From Campylorhamphus procurvoides (Eukaryota > Chordata > Aves > Passeriformes > Dendrocolaptidae), in assembly GCA_013396655.1 (NCBI GenBank), contig WBMV01008566.1, positions 362,211 to 426,210 of the forward strand: a DNA stretch of 64,000 nt. The letters run 5' to 3'. Below the pieces are notes generated by a model, which did not search any database, was not told the origin of the DNA, and was given only the letters and a program-made list of their open reading frames with translations. Positions 37,701 to 52,700 of the stretch are shown piece by piece. How positions within the stretch are numbered: position 1 is the first letter of the stretch; every line of letters starts with the position of its first letter. The translations under genes were made by a program, and so were the position numbers.

Positions 37701-40700
37701 TGAAGTACCCTGTGTGGCTTTTCATAATCCTCAATTTCTCTGAAATACAGATGCAGAAACTGAGCAAACAGATGAAGTCCATTCATGTCACAACAAATGT
37801 AGTCACCACGTATATTGCCCTAAAGGAGGTTACCAAAGCTCATCTTGCAGGTGTGCCACCCAAGAAAAGTCTAAGCTTCATGACCAGTCAAGAATGGGAA
37901 GCTATTCCCACTACACTTTAAGACAATAAAGTACCATATTTAAATCTAAATATTCAAAGAGAATGAAGTACTGTTTTGAGAGACATATCGCCCAAATATC
38001 AAACTTGAAGACAGATACAAAACTGTCCTCAATAGCAGATTCTTGGTTACTACCTACGGGAATGAGATGCGTTGGCTGAGACTCTTCCAGCTTGTTTCTC
38101 AACCAGTCAAAGTCTTGGTACCGCCGGCGGACAGAATACTCTGGCAAATCAAACTCTGCTCGTGTAGTCTGGAAAAGAACAGGATATGCTTAGTGTGCAC
38201 CAAAACCTCTTATTTCAGAGCTTAGCAGTAAATGCAGTATAGCCATCCCTGGCAAGGGTGAAGCCAGACAAGCCTTGCAGTGGGTCTTCACCCCCAAAAC
38301 TGTGTAGCCAGGATGAGAGAAAGATCATCTGGCCTTTCAAGCAGTGGAAGCACCAGCAATATGAAAAATGATTACTTGAGGCTGACATGTTAAGATCTAC
38401 TTGTACTTCATTACATGTTCTGTTCAGATAAACTTCACCGAAGTCTGTGGAGCAGAGAGCACAGTGCACATTACTCTCTTGGCAGTTACAAGATTGCACG
38501 GAAGACTGTGTGAGATACTCATTCTGAGGGTAAGAACTATTTTAACCATCAAGAATTAAAAGTAAAAGTATTTACTGTCTCTGTTTATTCTATGACGTGC
38601 ATTATCTGCAGGTAAAAAAGTGTTTCACCACTGCCCTGTATTCACAGTGACAGGCTTATCACATTCCTTCAGGTGTAAAAGATTAGAACATAAGCCACTG
38701 TGAGGTTTGATGAAGGACTATTTTTCTTGCTTTCCAAGAGGAAGAAACCAGTCTGTTTATACTGTTTGTGTATGCCTGATTAGATACATTAGTACATTAA
38801 ATTAAATCTTTACAAATTTCATTCTTTAGGGCAAGGAGTCAAAATTGCCATTACAAGTTTGAGGACAAAAGTAAGTATGCAGAGAAACTGCTGGCAAATG
38901 TTTTATCCAGTCCTTGAACAGTCCATAGCCAGGAAGGCTGACTGTGTGGGGCTCTTGCCCAGCACATACTGCAGCTGCCCAAAAGCACTCATGAAGGTGT
39001 GTACCAACTAGGAGTGCCTGCTAAAGAGCATGGTATCACAGTAGCCCTGATTAGAAGGCAGACAGCCCTTATCATTGAGTCCCATACAGAGCTCTACATA
39101 AGCTACTTGCAGCATTAAGACCATCTTGCAATGAATGGTCTGGACACTATGTGTCTACACCTAGACACCAGAGCCAGCACACTCTGGGGAACGCATCAGC
39201 AAGTGTAGCTTTGAGTCCAGCACTTGGTTGTTTTGCTACTCCTACAGACTAAAACTGCCTGATAAATTCCAGCAGACATTCTGTATTTACTTCCAGATCG
39301 AGAGCAATTGCCATGTACTTGCAGAAAGTCAATAGCAGCCTCCAAATGCAATCTGGCTCTTCACTTACTCTCTGGATGGCTCAAACTCTTCAGTTATTGC
39401 GCTTTACTCCCACCAATCACCACTGGGGATCCTGTACAAGTTCTACACCAGAAATCTTTTTCTAAGGGGAAGTCAGTCATCTTAACACACTAACAACAGC
39501 ACAGTAGCTCTACAGAATACTATAAACAGCATGCTAATGTTATTACATGAAAGGGCTCAGTTTCTAGAAAAGGAAGGCATAAGAGAGACAATAAAAAAAA
39601 CAAATCAGGATTGGCTCCTCCCTCCATTAACCTGCTAGTTATGGTAAGCGCTATACAGGTTAGACCTTGGACTAACATAACAAATGCTACCAATGGAGCA
39701 GTTGTGTTTGTAGAGGAGGGGCTACCAAAATGTAGATACCCACTGCTGATTTGTGCTTTACTCAACTACACCTCACCAGTTTACTCAGCTACACCAGTTA
39801 ATTTAACGTGTTAGAATGCCACACTATAAACTGAACTTCTAAGACTTCATATGAATAATTTTTCCTTGTTTTGAGTAACAGACTGAATGGTATTAGGGTA
39901 GAACAACATAATTCATGCACACAGACAGCCCTCATCAACCGGTAGTGCTGACTCCATTATTCTGTTAATTGGGCAGCTATACCTTAGCCTTGCCGATGAC
40001 AATCTGAAATTTAAAAAAAAAAAAGAAAAAAAGAGGGTGGGGCAAGTAATTATTTAGTAGAAGGGATAGCTTTTGTGAACTGGATATCACTTCCCAAAAG
40101 ACTCTTGAAAGAGATCTGACAGTGAATCAATGAGAGAAATCAGAATGATTACACACTACAGTGTCTTACTCTGTAGAATGAGGATGAAGGTAAAGTCTCC
40201 CATCTGTTTAGCACTGAGAAGCTTACTAACCAGTATTCTGCTAACAGTTAAGGAAATCCGTATAGGTACTCTCTAGGAGTAGGAAAGCAGGGTAAGTCCC
40301 AGTACACAAACTTTACACTAGTTCCTGTTCTCCTCTAGCAAATTGTTCCTACTGCCTTTACTTCACTAGCAGAATTGCAAAGTTTTCCATATATAAAATT
40401 CTGTTCCTTGGAGGGAGGCAGATGAAAATACAGCAGCAGCATTTCAGTGTTTACTGTACAGGCTGTCAAATCTAGACAGCAATTAAGCTTTTCAAGATTA
40501 TTTGGGCAGAACATAAAGGCCCTTCAAGGTTTTAACGACACCTCACTAATGCTGCAAGTATTTGGATCTCAAGATCAAACTAATCATTAGCTTAGCACTT
40601 ATTATTTTGTCCAGACTGCACACAAGAGGGAGGAGGGTCTTGCCACTATCCAGGGATAGTGTTAAGGAATACAGTCAGTGCAGGCACCTCTGGGTGCAGC

Positions 40701-43700
40701 TACAGAGAGAGCTGTAGGTTGAGCACTGGGTAGTGGGAGCCCTAGGCAACAGGCTGTGAACTGGAATCGATCTTTACACAACAAAGGGCCTGGGGACCTG
40801 TGGCCCAGCCAGGAGACCAGACACTGAGAGAAACACCAGGGGACACCGACCCCCACGATTTCACATATGTAGACTGTGAGGGTATAAAAGTCCAGGGTTC
40901 CCTTGTTCCAGGTCCCTCCTTGGAGGCACCAGCTTGAGCTGTTATTGCATCAAGATTAAACTATTTTAAGGATCCAGATATCTGAGACTCTACTGTAGGA
41001 CCAAACTGGTATGGAAAACCTGTTCTGACTATATGAGTGTGGGGGGTGTACCTGGGAAGGGGCCTTGGTCACAGCTCAGCTGGATCAAGTGTGACTGACA
41101 TAGTGGCTACTGGATGGTCAGACAAGGATGAGAAATGATTGTTTTTAACAGAGTTAAATTCTTCCTGCTTCCTTAGTAAGATTCATAAATCTCATCTCAC
41201 AAGAACATATGTCTCTGCCAAAGGAAGCTGAGAAACTTACATGGCAGATCTCACCTTCCCAAAATATAATGTGCAAGACATTTCCAGGAATTCATTGAGG
41301 ATTCCAGCACAGTTCCACTAAATCAGCACTGCAGCATTCTGGGCTCAGTTTTACTTGCTGGAAATTAGGCAGGCTTGCAGACACTTTTACTTCTATTGCT
41401 GGAATAGTTTTGAGCTGAGGCAGTATTAAGGCAATCCCCAAGTCTTGGTCTTGTGTAAGATTCTATCTTTCTTGAAAGGCGTTTACAGCCAAACCTAAAT
41501 CTAGCCCATGATGACTATATGGAAGTATTTTTGTACCTTAATTCTAGTCCCTTACTCACTAGACTTGACTGAGGATTCCCCTCCATGCTACTATTTAAGT
41601 CTGGGGCAAAATCTTCAACTAGAAAAAGAGAATGGCAGAGGGGGGAAGAAAGCAAGGCTTGTGTTCTTAGCACTTCAGCATTTCTTTTGCCTCAAATAGT
41701 TTCGCCTTGTTTGAAAAAGAGAACCTACCACTTTCACCTGCTCCTCTCTAATGAATCAAGCTGTTTCAGGTGCCTGAGTAATCTACCCAATGCATGCACT
41801 GGAATCATGAGGAAAAGGACAGGAAAGTGAAAACAAGATTCCAGTATTGACTGATTTGAAAGACTCTCCCTTCAAGCCTGCAGAGCAACTGCATGACTCT
41901 GAGGAACAGCACTCAACCATTCAGACCTCCATGGGAAAAGGCACAGAAGGCGGCCTTGCCATCCTAGAAAGTACAACAGAAGTGAAGTTAGAAATACACC
42001 TACTTATGTTTCCCTCAAGACATATGACTACACAACAGAAGGGCACGCTTTACTTTCCCTCTTCCCTTATATTTTTTAAATGTGTTTGTCCAGAAGACAG
42101 GCTGAGAAATGCTACCTGGCTCTTACTAGCAAGTTGTGAAAACGAGGACACAAGCAAGATCAAGTAAACTTTTAAGTTTTCTTCTCAGTTTCTCCTGCAT
42201 GTCACTGTTTTGTCCCTTCCTCAGTCACCACCACCTACAGACAAAGGTATCAGTAGATGAAAACTCTGAGGCATACTGCAAGACTTTTGCTTTTTTTTTT
42301 TTGCTGTTACAATGTATAAAGAAAGAAAAAAAAAAAAAACAACACATAAAACAACCAAGACTGTGGTCAGTCAACACTCTTCCCCACATTGGAGTCCTAC
42401 GTCACAACCACAAGTGCACACTACAGCATTACCAATTGCTCTCTTTCACCTAATGCTGCTGCTTTTCAGTCTTCAGAATAACTCATTTTATGACTTATGT
42501 TTATCCAAACCTTTGAGGTTCCAGAAGCATTCTTAAGTGGAGAAAGAAAAACAAAACAGCTATCCCTGCCTCCTCATTCGGAGACATCAGAGAGACTCTT
42601 TAGAGGTCTCAAACCTCTTCCCTGCAAGGCTGCAAAGGAGGTGTTGGGAAAGTTGTCATTGCCCTCTACGGATTATTTCTATGCCACTTTTTTGCCATCT
42701 TTAATTACTGCTTTCAGCTACAAGGGCTAATTGGGCAATTAGGTTGGCATTGAAGAGGCCTTGTTTGTAGGGCAAGAACAAGTTATGCCATTAATACTGT
42801 TAGTCTTCTTGAATAATGGTAGATAGTGCTAGAGGTTCTGACCCTAACGATTAGCCAGAAGTTTACAAAAATAATAAAATCAAAGAGGTGAGAATTTCAT
42901 GCTTATTGAGAAGACTAAATCATGCACAGTTTCATAGTAGTATTGCAATGTTATAATATAGCAGATTTATGCGCTACAGATCCAAAATAAAACAAGTATT
43001 AACAGACAAATAGGTAAATATGCAAAATCAGAAGAACAGGATGATTTTTTTTCAATTAAAAAAACCAAAGACACTCTTGGGTAATAAATCTGATCTAAAT
43101 ACAGTAAATACATGAGTCACATTCCAGAGTTCTGCTTTAAGAAGGAAGGGAACCCTTGAACACAGGTTCCCAAGCACAGGAATGTTATTAGGGTGCCACT
43201 ACATAGAGGTATTTTATATTGATGGGATAATGAATTCTTAATATAAGGGAGAAAAGTCAGCCAGTTTTAGCCATTTGCCTGTGGAAAGCTGCATCTCATT
43301 TTGTGCTTCCTATTCCTACTGATGAAAGTTAACAGCTAAAGGCCAAGTTGCTCTAAGTTAAAAAAAAACCCAAGACTTTCTAGGATACCTCTTAGCATTT
43401 TTAGTAATTAAGATACAGTGTTTCTTGCAATTAAGACTCTTAGAGCAAGAATGAATGACAGGACTGTGTTAAGCGTGCAGCAAGAGGTATCTACTATTTT
43501 AGAGAAATTACATGTTCTTATGTGCTGCCTGAAAGTGGAACTTTGGAGCAGGCATTTTGAAAAAAATTATCTGCAGCCTGTAAAGGCTTCCTCATCTCAA
43601 AGGAAAATACCGTCTCCAGTATATACTGTCATCTAAGGAGGCCAGAGGAATGTTAATCTTTTTCGACAAGTGGATCAAGTACATTACTAGTGAAGTTAGT

Positions 43701-46700
43701 GAACACTTTTTGCTTTAGGTAACTACAAGCGCCCAAAACAGATGTCAACATCATCTAGGAGCTGATGATAATGAGTTAATTAACAGAAATCAACATTTCA
43801 GATGCGAATGCAGTGGACTTTTTAGATCACGTTTCTTAGTAATATAATTAGATTGTATTAATGACTGAACTACAACAGATGCTGAAAGAATCTTTAGCAT
43901 ATTTCTTTTGGTAAGCAATAGCATCCTTCAGGTACTTCAGTTTGACTATCAGCTGTACAGCCTTCTGAACCAGCAATAGCATGGAAACCAGTTTACAGCT
44001 GAGGATCAAGATTATGATATAGTTAAGTGGCTGATAGAGACAGTGTGGTAAACACTTAAGCAACAAGCTTAAAGCATTCAGAAAAGGACAGACACAAAAA
44101 GTGAGGTGATTAACAGTGAATGAACAACCAGGCACATTTCCTGTAAGGGAACTCTAACCAAATGGGTGTCAGATTACTTAAATGAATAAACTTTCAAGTT
44201 AATGAAAAAAACTGGCCTTGCAAGTTTACAAACGGTTATATTTAGGACTCGGAGACAAAACAAATCTAAACCAACATGTTAAAAGTTTTTTCACAGTTTC
44301 ATATACTGAAGTAACCATTCTGCTAAGAGAAGTCACATCTTCAACATATTCATAAGGTACTAAAAGACACAAAGTTAAGAAAATACAGTGCAAGATGTAA
44401 ATGTCCAGAACAGGCCCTCAAATGATTCTACAAAGAAGGAAGTACTAGGAACGAGAACGTTGTTTTGTACCTTTGTTGTAACCCTGTAGGTGATATATGT
44501 CTCCATTGTGCACACGTGTTTTTTGGGATCATCAACAGTAACAAAGAGGTCTCTAGTTTCCACATCCAAGTCATCATCCAGCTGCAGTCTGTTAAGGAGA
44601 GATGAGGACGAGGCTGGGCTAGAAGTGTCCACAGGTGTGCCATTGGGCAGACTAAGATCCTGTATTGGAGAGAAAAAAAAAAAGGAAGGTTTTAATAAGC
44701 TTAACAGATTCAAGGTAAAGTATTTTCAAAGATGCCACTGACAAGTTTCAGTGATACAATACAAGGGCTATTTATTACAGCAGCGCCAAGGATCACCCTT
44801 TTCCAGGACACATGAGCAACTGCCTAAGGTCTGAGCTTTGAACATTAGGTTGTTCTGCAAGTTGAAGAGAAAGCAAATTACTACCGCGCCTCCACTTAGT
44901 ATGGCGCAACCTGCTTTCTAGTCATAAGGAAGCAGAAGTATTGCTGAGCCAACAGCTCCTGGTAGGACTGAACTAACTTATACTCTGGAAACAAGACAGC
45001 TAGGCAAATCAAGTGACCCACTAGTAAACAACCTTTAGGCAAAGTGGCAACAGTTCAGTTGTCTAGAATGCAGTCAGAATTCACTTCTGGAGATTCCTGT
45101 AGCAGAGGAAGGAGAGCAAACTCTCATCAGAGGCTCTCCATCCAGTCCACTAACTTCCAGGCATGTTGACAGCAGTCAGACCCTGAACTGCCATTACTGC
45201 ACTACAGGACAGTCACTGACCATATCCTTCTGCACCAGTGTCTAGGCATACCTCCCTTTCGGATTCCTAGGGCCAATGAAAACACTACTTTTTCCTTAGA
45301 GAGGTCCTCATTCCCATCCTCCCAACTCCAAGACTGTCATCCAATGCCTAAGGAAGACAAAGGCTAGAAGATTCAGCAAGTAGCTATTTTAGGAAGAAAC
45401 ATACAAAGGTTTATAGGAAGTCTGCAATTTCTTGAAACAGACTTAGCAGCAGGAAAAAAAAAGATATCAAAACCCAAACCAACCAAACAAAAAAGCCTTT
45501 ATTGCCAACTTGGTACATTCACACACCTTCAACTCTCACACTTGAATACAGACCAACTACTCAATAACAGCAGTTACTCCACTTCCATAAATATCCCAGC
45601 AACTTCACATGTTCTCTGCTCTGGTTTCATAGCAAACAGAGCTGACAGTATGTGACAAGTTGCACAACATATAGGACAGGAACACCTGACACCAGTATTA
45701 GAAATTCCTAAAGATTCATGCCTCTTCTTTTCAGAGAAGAGGGATTTTTTGTTCCCATCTTTTAACTAGTAGCACAGGAATAATTTATCCAAAGAGTGCC
45801 TTCCTTTGCTGCTAGGCAGAGAAACATCACTTCAAGTAAGAACCACATTAACTAGAAGTGTTTTAGTTATACAATTACTGCTTAGCCCCAGCCTCCTGGA
45901 GTCCTTAAGGGGCTAAGCAAAACATGTAATCTTAACAAAGCAATCATGTTTGGTTGAGACCCTCTCTGTTCATTGGTCCTCCTTTCTTCAAAGATTCAGA
46001 ATTACAGGAGAGAGCTTCAAGGTAAAGCTACTTACAAAGGTCTGCCTTTGACAATGACTAAGAACACAGCTAAGTTCCTACTAGTCACTGTCAAAAAACC
46101 ATCATGGGAGTACTGGGATTTCACAGACAGCCACCTGTCTGCTGCAGTACTGCACAACTGTGGTAGCATTGCTCCTCACCTTCAGGGCTGTATTATGAAG
46201 TAGAGAAAATAATGCTTTAGACTAAACATTTTGAGGTGATCTAAACTACTGTCTAAAAATAGAGTTGAGATGCATTCTCTTGACTAATGTACAGAAGTAG
46301 CTGCCAACAGATGAGAGGTTTCAACTTTGCCTGGCAAGTGAGCAAGAGTAGGAAGGTAGGTGCTTAAATGCTCTCCCAAGAGAGCAGAAGTACAGGATGA
46401 GCATGGCAAAGCTTGCCAGCTCAGACCTGAGGTAGATAGCTCAAACCACACAAGAATCTGGCTCAGACTCAGCATAGCAGAAGCATGTGAAACAGGAAGA
46501 AGAAATGGTACAATACCTCTGCGGATAAGGAGAGCTGCTGAAGTTACCCAAACAGAATGAGCACAAGACAGGATAAGATAGCAAGGAGATGGCTTCAGAA
46601 AAGTTGCCATTCAGCTAGACAGGAAAATTTGGCTGAGCAGAGTGAAAAGAAAAGCAAACCCTGGGATACCACAGTAGATGTAGACAAATCCATTTCTGTT

Positions 46701-49700
46701 TCCAAAAGGAAAAAACAGCTCATCATTGCCCATGTGCAATAAGCATTAGCATATGGTAAGTTGTGCCAGAACTGCAGTTAGTCAAATTCTAAGCTTCCAG
46801 TATGGAAACGAATTAACTTGCAGAAACAGCTTAAGTCTGGTTGCACAGGAGATCACAAAATTCTTTCAAAAGAGAGCTTAAAGAATATGATGGAATCCAC
46901 TTAAAATACAAGAACTCTATACCATCTGGAGAAAGGACCAAAGACTGAGATTGCAGCCACTTGCATGAAGTTAGCAACCTTCCTCACCAATTCTGTTGGG
47001 AAATAACAATATGATATAGCATGTCTTGCACATCTTATGCAGGACAGAAATCTGCAAAGGCTTGAATTGACTTCACTGTACTCCAGTGTGTTCTTGCAGT
47101 CATGGGTCCTGTGGAAGGTTTCACATCTTCGAGGCTGTGATAGTTTTACCTTGGATGAAACACCCCAGCTCTAGATCAAGTAGAACTTCATTAGGAGCTG
47201 TGGTTCAGATCAGGATCGCTGCTAGCTGTGGTGGTGGGGAAAGGACAGATGACGTGTACACTGAAATTACTGTGCTATAGTGCCTCATCCACAACGGCAG
47301 GATTCTCTCTTGGCAGTCACAGCTGGCATCATACCCTGCTGCTTTGCTAGTTTTCAGTAGACAAAGGCCAAATTAGAAGCTAACTATATCTCCTTCTTAA
47401 TGGGTGGAACCTCCTAGCTAAGTGAACCAGGAACATTATTTCTTGCTGCTGAAGCCTTGTTTAACAGGAGGCAGGATCAATGGGCTGAAGCCCTATGCTA
47501 CTGCTAGAAAGAGGTAGGCTTTGAAGTGTCACCACAGAAGACCCAACAAGGTAAGATGTCTCAAACTGTAATCCTACCAGCAGAAAACCTCTTTATCATG
47601 TTAATTAGCACTGGCTTTTTTTCATGGTATTTTTATTTTTGCAGCTTGGGAAGAAAGACTGCATCATCTCTGTTAGTCTGCGTTTACCACAGAAAGAAGA
47701 GTACATCCTGCAGTACCTAGAGGGAAAGACTTGCAACCATCTGTATTTCTACCTGTTGATATAGCTATTATTCTCACAAGTATCAGAAATACTGGCTAGT
47801 ATTATCTGTTTTATGTAACAGCCTGACTTCAGTGCCAGGGACTCAAGCATTAGCTTCACCTTTAGTGCACCAAGCAACTGCCCACTGACTGTTATAAATA
47901 CCTATTTACTAGAGACCAGCATAGTCCAACTCCCAGCAGGTACCTACAGCTTACAAAGCCTTTTTGTCATAGCACCTGTTAGTCGTAGTACAGTCAGCCT
48001 GCCACAAATCTGAGCAATTGCACAGCAGATAGAAGTAGAGGCTGCTTCTGGCAGCTGGGCAGATGGCATGGAGGACACGTTTTGTCAAGGCATTCTTCCC
48101 TTCTTAGACAGCATCCATAAAGACATCCTAAAGTTTCAAAGCTGTTTCTAAAGTAAAGAGTAAAGATACTTAGCTTTTGTCCCTCACTTTCTCAGGACAG
48201 TCACCTCCTCAGGACAGTCTCAGAGCTTTGTCACCTGCTGAAGCAGGTCAGGTGCAGGTCCAGCAAGGCCTGAATCACAACCTATAGCAGAAACAGTGTG
48301 CCATTCTGAACTTCAGGTTAAGTAGTAGGCTTGTGTCTGCAGCTGTAAAACCACCACAAGGCATGCTCTTCATGCATTCTTTAGAAGTTTCTAGAATCCC
48401 TCAAGACACCCACCTTTACGGATACATGAGATCAGATGATTCTAGCAGCACATATTTGGCATCCTACAGCGTAAGGCAAGTAGGAACTAACTGTCTGTGC
48501 TTAAATGCGTAAGACCTGCCAACTATGCAGACTGCTATCTGGTAAGGCTGTTCATATTATTTTGTTGTCTTATGATGTCCAAACACCTTGACCAGTTAGC
48601 TTGCCTAGAAACAGATACTAAATCTACCAAGAAGTTCACTTCATCCAAGTTCAAAATTCAACTGAATTTTATAAACTAGAAGTCTGCATGTGAGATTCAA
48701 AATTCCTTGGGAGGTTTCCAGCAGTTGTCACCTTCTCCCAGGAGATTTTCCAAGACTCCATTTACAGAGCAGCTTGGATCCACATAAAGTAAAACCTCAG
48801 GACCTTGGTATCCACTATTCTGGATGGCAGCCTCCCCCGGTGGAGCAGTACACCAGAGAAAGCAACCAGTACTCAACCCTCAAAGACTAAAAAAAAGGCC
48901 TAAAATTCTATAGGTATTGTTTTATTGTCAAGTGAAGACAACACAGTTTCCTGCTGAGTTACATGCAGCTAGTCAATACTGCAGCTTCCACAAACTGAAT
49001 GCTAGTTTTCACTTATCCTGCCTTAGCAAGTGTACAGCTTAACCACACAGCTTTGTTGTCTAAAGCAGCAGTCGATGAAGGAGGTAGAAGATGCGGCTCA
49101 GCTAGGTCTTCCAAGCACACATAAACTCATGTCTGGAAAGAGTTTGCCTGAAACCACATGATGCTGCATGCCCACTGCTCCCATTCAACAAGTATTATAT
49201 GACAGTAACATTTAGAAATGTCACTGTTTAGAGGCAAGTGGTGGACTTAAGCCTGCCTAACTAAGGGACCTGAGTGCCAGGCCTGTACTGCTCCTAGAAC
49301 ATCACTACTTCACTTCTGAAATTCAGAGTGCTGTATATTTTGTCCTTGTGTTTCAAGGTGTTCCACTGCTTTTCCCATTCAGTTCCCAGAGACATGACCA
49401 CAGACAAAGTCATGTTAAGGAGACAACAATTCCACATAACAGCTGGTTTCTGGAACACTCTTATCTCCACACCTTCAGTGCGTAACAAGTCATAGCAGAA
49501 TGGCAGCCAGTGACTGGAAAACTAAAGTGGTTTAGATGTAAATATTCCCAAGGACTCTATAAAAGCCTACATTAACTTGGCTTTCACAGATCAGTTTATA
49601 GCACTACTTGTCTCATCACAGCAAGTTCTGAAAGCAGGTATTTTTTGTTTATAGAGCTCTCTTCCACTGGCTATACAGGTCAGCTGTGTGTAGAAAGGAA

Positions 49701-52700
49701 AAGCACTTTTCTATCCTCTAGTACATCTGGAGCAGCTCATTTGTGACTGTCAGCACAGCATTCTATTAGAAGATCTCACTGAGCACCTGTATAGTGAAAT
49801 CCTAATCTACATGAGACGTTATCCAATACCAGCTAGATAGAGATCAAGGGAAGAAAAGGCGTTTGCTCCTCCTTTTTACATATATCCAGTTTCATTCTCT
49901 GTCAGGCAGCAGCACTACACTTGGTTTATTAGAGGTCACTTTTGTTTCCTCACACATCTGAGGTAGATCTGAGATACTGCATGTCCCTGGCTCTTGCACT
50001 TGATTTTGGACAGCTATTCTAAGGCACTGAAGTGGGGATACAAACTGCAGAGAAGGGAGAACACTGTGGACACAGTAGGGATGGAAGGATAAGAAGGCAG
50101 TCATGCTCTACAGGGTTTGACAAAAAAAAAAGCCAAACAACACAGTTAAACTCAAAAAATCCTATTCATTCAGGAGGAAGGACCACATTTCTACACTGAT
50201 CCACAAGCAAGATAATACTTAGTGCGACAAGAACACCTGTGAGAATCAACTTCTAAGGCTAGGCCTATCCCCCAGGGAAAGGTTAAGTGGTTACATGTAC
50301 ACCAGTTACTGATGCCCTTCTCCAATAATTTGAAAGGGAGTACAGTTTGTGTGGATGTACTCACAAGGAGTAAGATGATATTTTCAGAAGAGGTCAGTGT
50401 TTTCCATTATATTATATCATCTAGAATCAGACTGCAAGGTTGAGGCTGTTTTAAGAGCAATGCAGACTAAGCTCAAACCAGAAGTAACTTCTCTTGCTCT
50501 TATCTGAAAATATGTCAGCAGAGGAAGAATAATGCTGGGTGCTGAGGACCCAAGCCCAATTTTTCATTTCTTAGCCCTGGAGGGTACTACTCGCTAAGTC
50601 TGTGGGCTCTGCAGTGTTGGCCAGAAAGCCCCCAAATCTCAGACGGCCAAGCCTCACCTCAAAAGTTCCAGCAGTACCACTGGTATTTTGCCCATCTAAC
50701 CAAAAAGCCACTAGATAAAGACTGGATGAGTTTCCCCTCAGGGTATTTTAAATAGGTGTCTAAGTACAGCATGCTTCTAAGCCCTGAGTCTGATGACTTT
50801 GTTCTGGTGTTCATCATTTGAATTACTGTTTCTGCTCTGTAGGTCAGAGTTGCCTAGAGACAGTCTCCTCAGCATCCCTGAAAAAAAATAAAGAGTTTAA
50901 AATGAAGCAGCTAATCATGATGGCATTCAGTTTGATATGACTCAAAACCTGGCAGCATTCTTGCTCATACAGGTATCATACTTGGAACAGTGCTTCTTTG
51001 CACTTCGACTGGACAAATAAACACTGGAACAAGCTTCACAGGCACCACATGCTTGACACAAGCACTTTCCAAGTCTTCTCATGTAGATCACGGGATTCTT
51101 ACCTCGTTTCTGAGGTCAACAGCCAAGTTTTATAGGATGGACTATTTTACTCTGTGGTTTATTTTCCCCTAAGTTCTCAGTTTAGCTAAACAGAGCAAGA
51201 ATGTGGGCACAGAAGCATGCTGGCAAACAGTATTTTCAGCAAGTGCAATAAGGTATTTCCTACCTCTGTTGCTGAAGACTTCAGGGACTCAGCTACAATA
51301 TGGCTTAGTTTCAGTCTTCCTGTACATCAGGGTAAAAGCAAGTGTCACATGAAGGTGTCAAGTACCACATCAGACCAACTATTCATACAGTCTGGCCACA
51401 AGTCTGTCTTCTCATAAGTCCTTAAGAGGGTAACCTCTCTTCCTAGTCTAAAAGGGGAACTGTGCAGTACCACACTAAAACTAAATGTGGTTTAGGTTAG
51501 ACTTTAAAAGGGAGAAACATGAGTGGTATCTCATAGATGTTTTACAGAAGTTAAGATAAGCCCTTCGATATTAGTGATAACACATACTACTGGGCTACTA
51601 CTTTGTGCATAAAAGGCCAAAAACCTCTGAGGGACAGGGATTTGGAAGATGAAATGGGTTGTTTATTTGCAGCAGACATCAATTATGCAAAATGTGAAGG
51701 TGTAAGACATACTTTTGACTTTATTAAGAGTCACTAAGCTGACATGTACTTCCCTATATCCTTTGAGCAGGAGGAGTAACTGCATGCTTGCCACATCTCA
51801 CACCTCCCCTACTGCAGTAAATGTCAAAAGGTATTTTAACACATCCAGACAATAAACTGCTCCCTTGAAATAAACAGTCTCAGATTCAAGGTTAGCTTCC
51901 ACATCTGTTTTCAAAGCACTTGAGTCCTTGAAGAAAGCTTTATCTATCTTCCAAAGCAAAATGCCAGGCTGGCAACTGTTCAGCAAAATTAGTTCTGTTA
52001 TGTTTAAGCTGTAGAAAGTAGGGCTTGAGATCTGATGGAAAGAAAAAGAGTTTAAGATTTGAGCAAACTTGGATTTGCATCCTTTAGCAGATCTATAGGT
52101 TCTTTCTACAGTTCTCAATAGAAAGCAACAGGCACCAACTCCACTCTATCTTCGGAGCTCAAAGGCCTCCACAAATGGCAGAAGCTGCATGCTCTCAGAA
52201 ATATATAGAAAAGAACAAACCTTTTGAATCAAGTCTCCAGTTACTCTCCTCTCTAGCTTTGTTAAGTTCCATGTCTGTCTGCAAGGTGTTTAATTCAATT
52301 ATATTGTTTGTTATAAGGGTTCTACAGTTGTGTGCACAGAAACACCACAACCTATTTTAACATGAGCACCTTGTTAACAAACAAGCCTAACACACCTAGT
52401 GCTTTGTTTAAAGCTTCATTTTCAGAACCTGAGCTCTGACATTCTAAACAGCAAAGCAGCAGGCAGGATTTCAGGCCATGAGCAGGAAAACTGGAATCCA
52501 GCATATGACTAGGAGTCATTCCCAAGCCAAGAAACCAGATTTATACCTGATTACAGATGCAACAGCTTATTAAGCTTGTTCAAACTAACTTGCTTTCTCC
52601 TGCAGATACACCAAGCAGAAGTTTTTTCCTCTGTTCACCCTCTATTAACAGGTTTAGTTGCATCAGTTATCTAGGTACCCAGTGTCACCAAACTGCCAAT

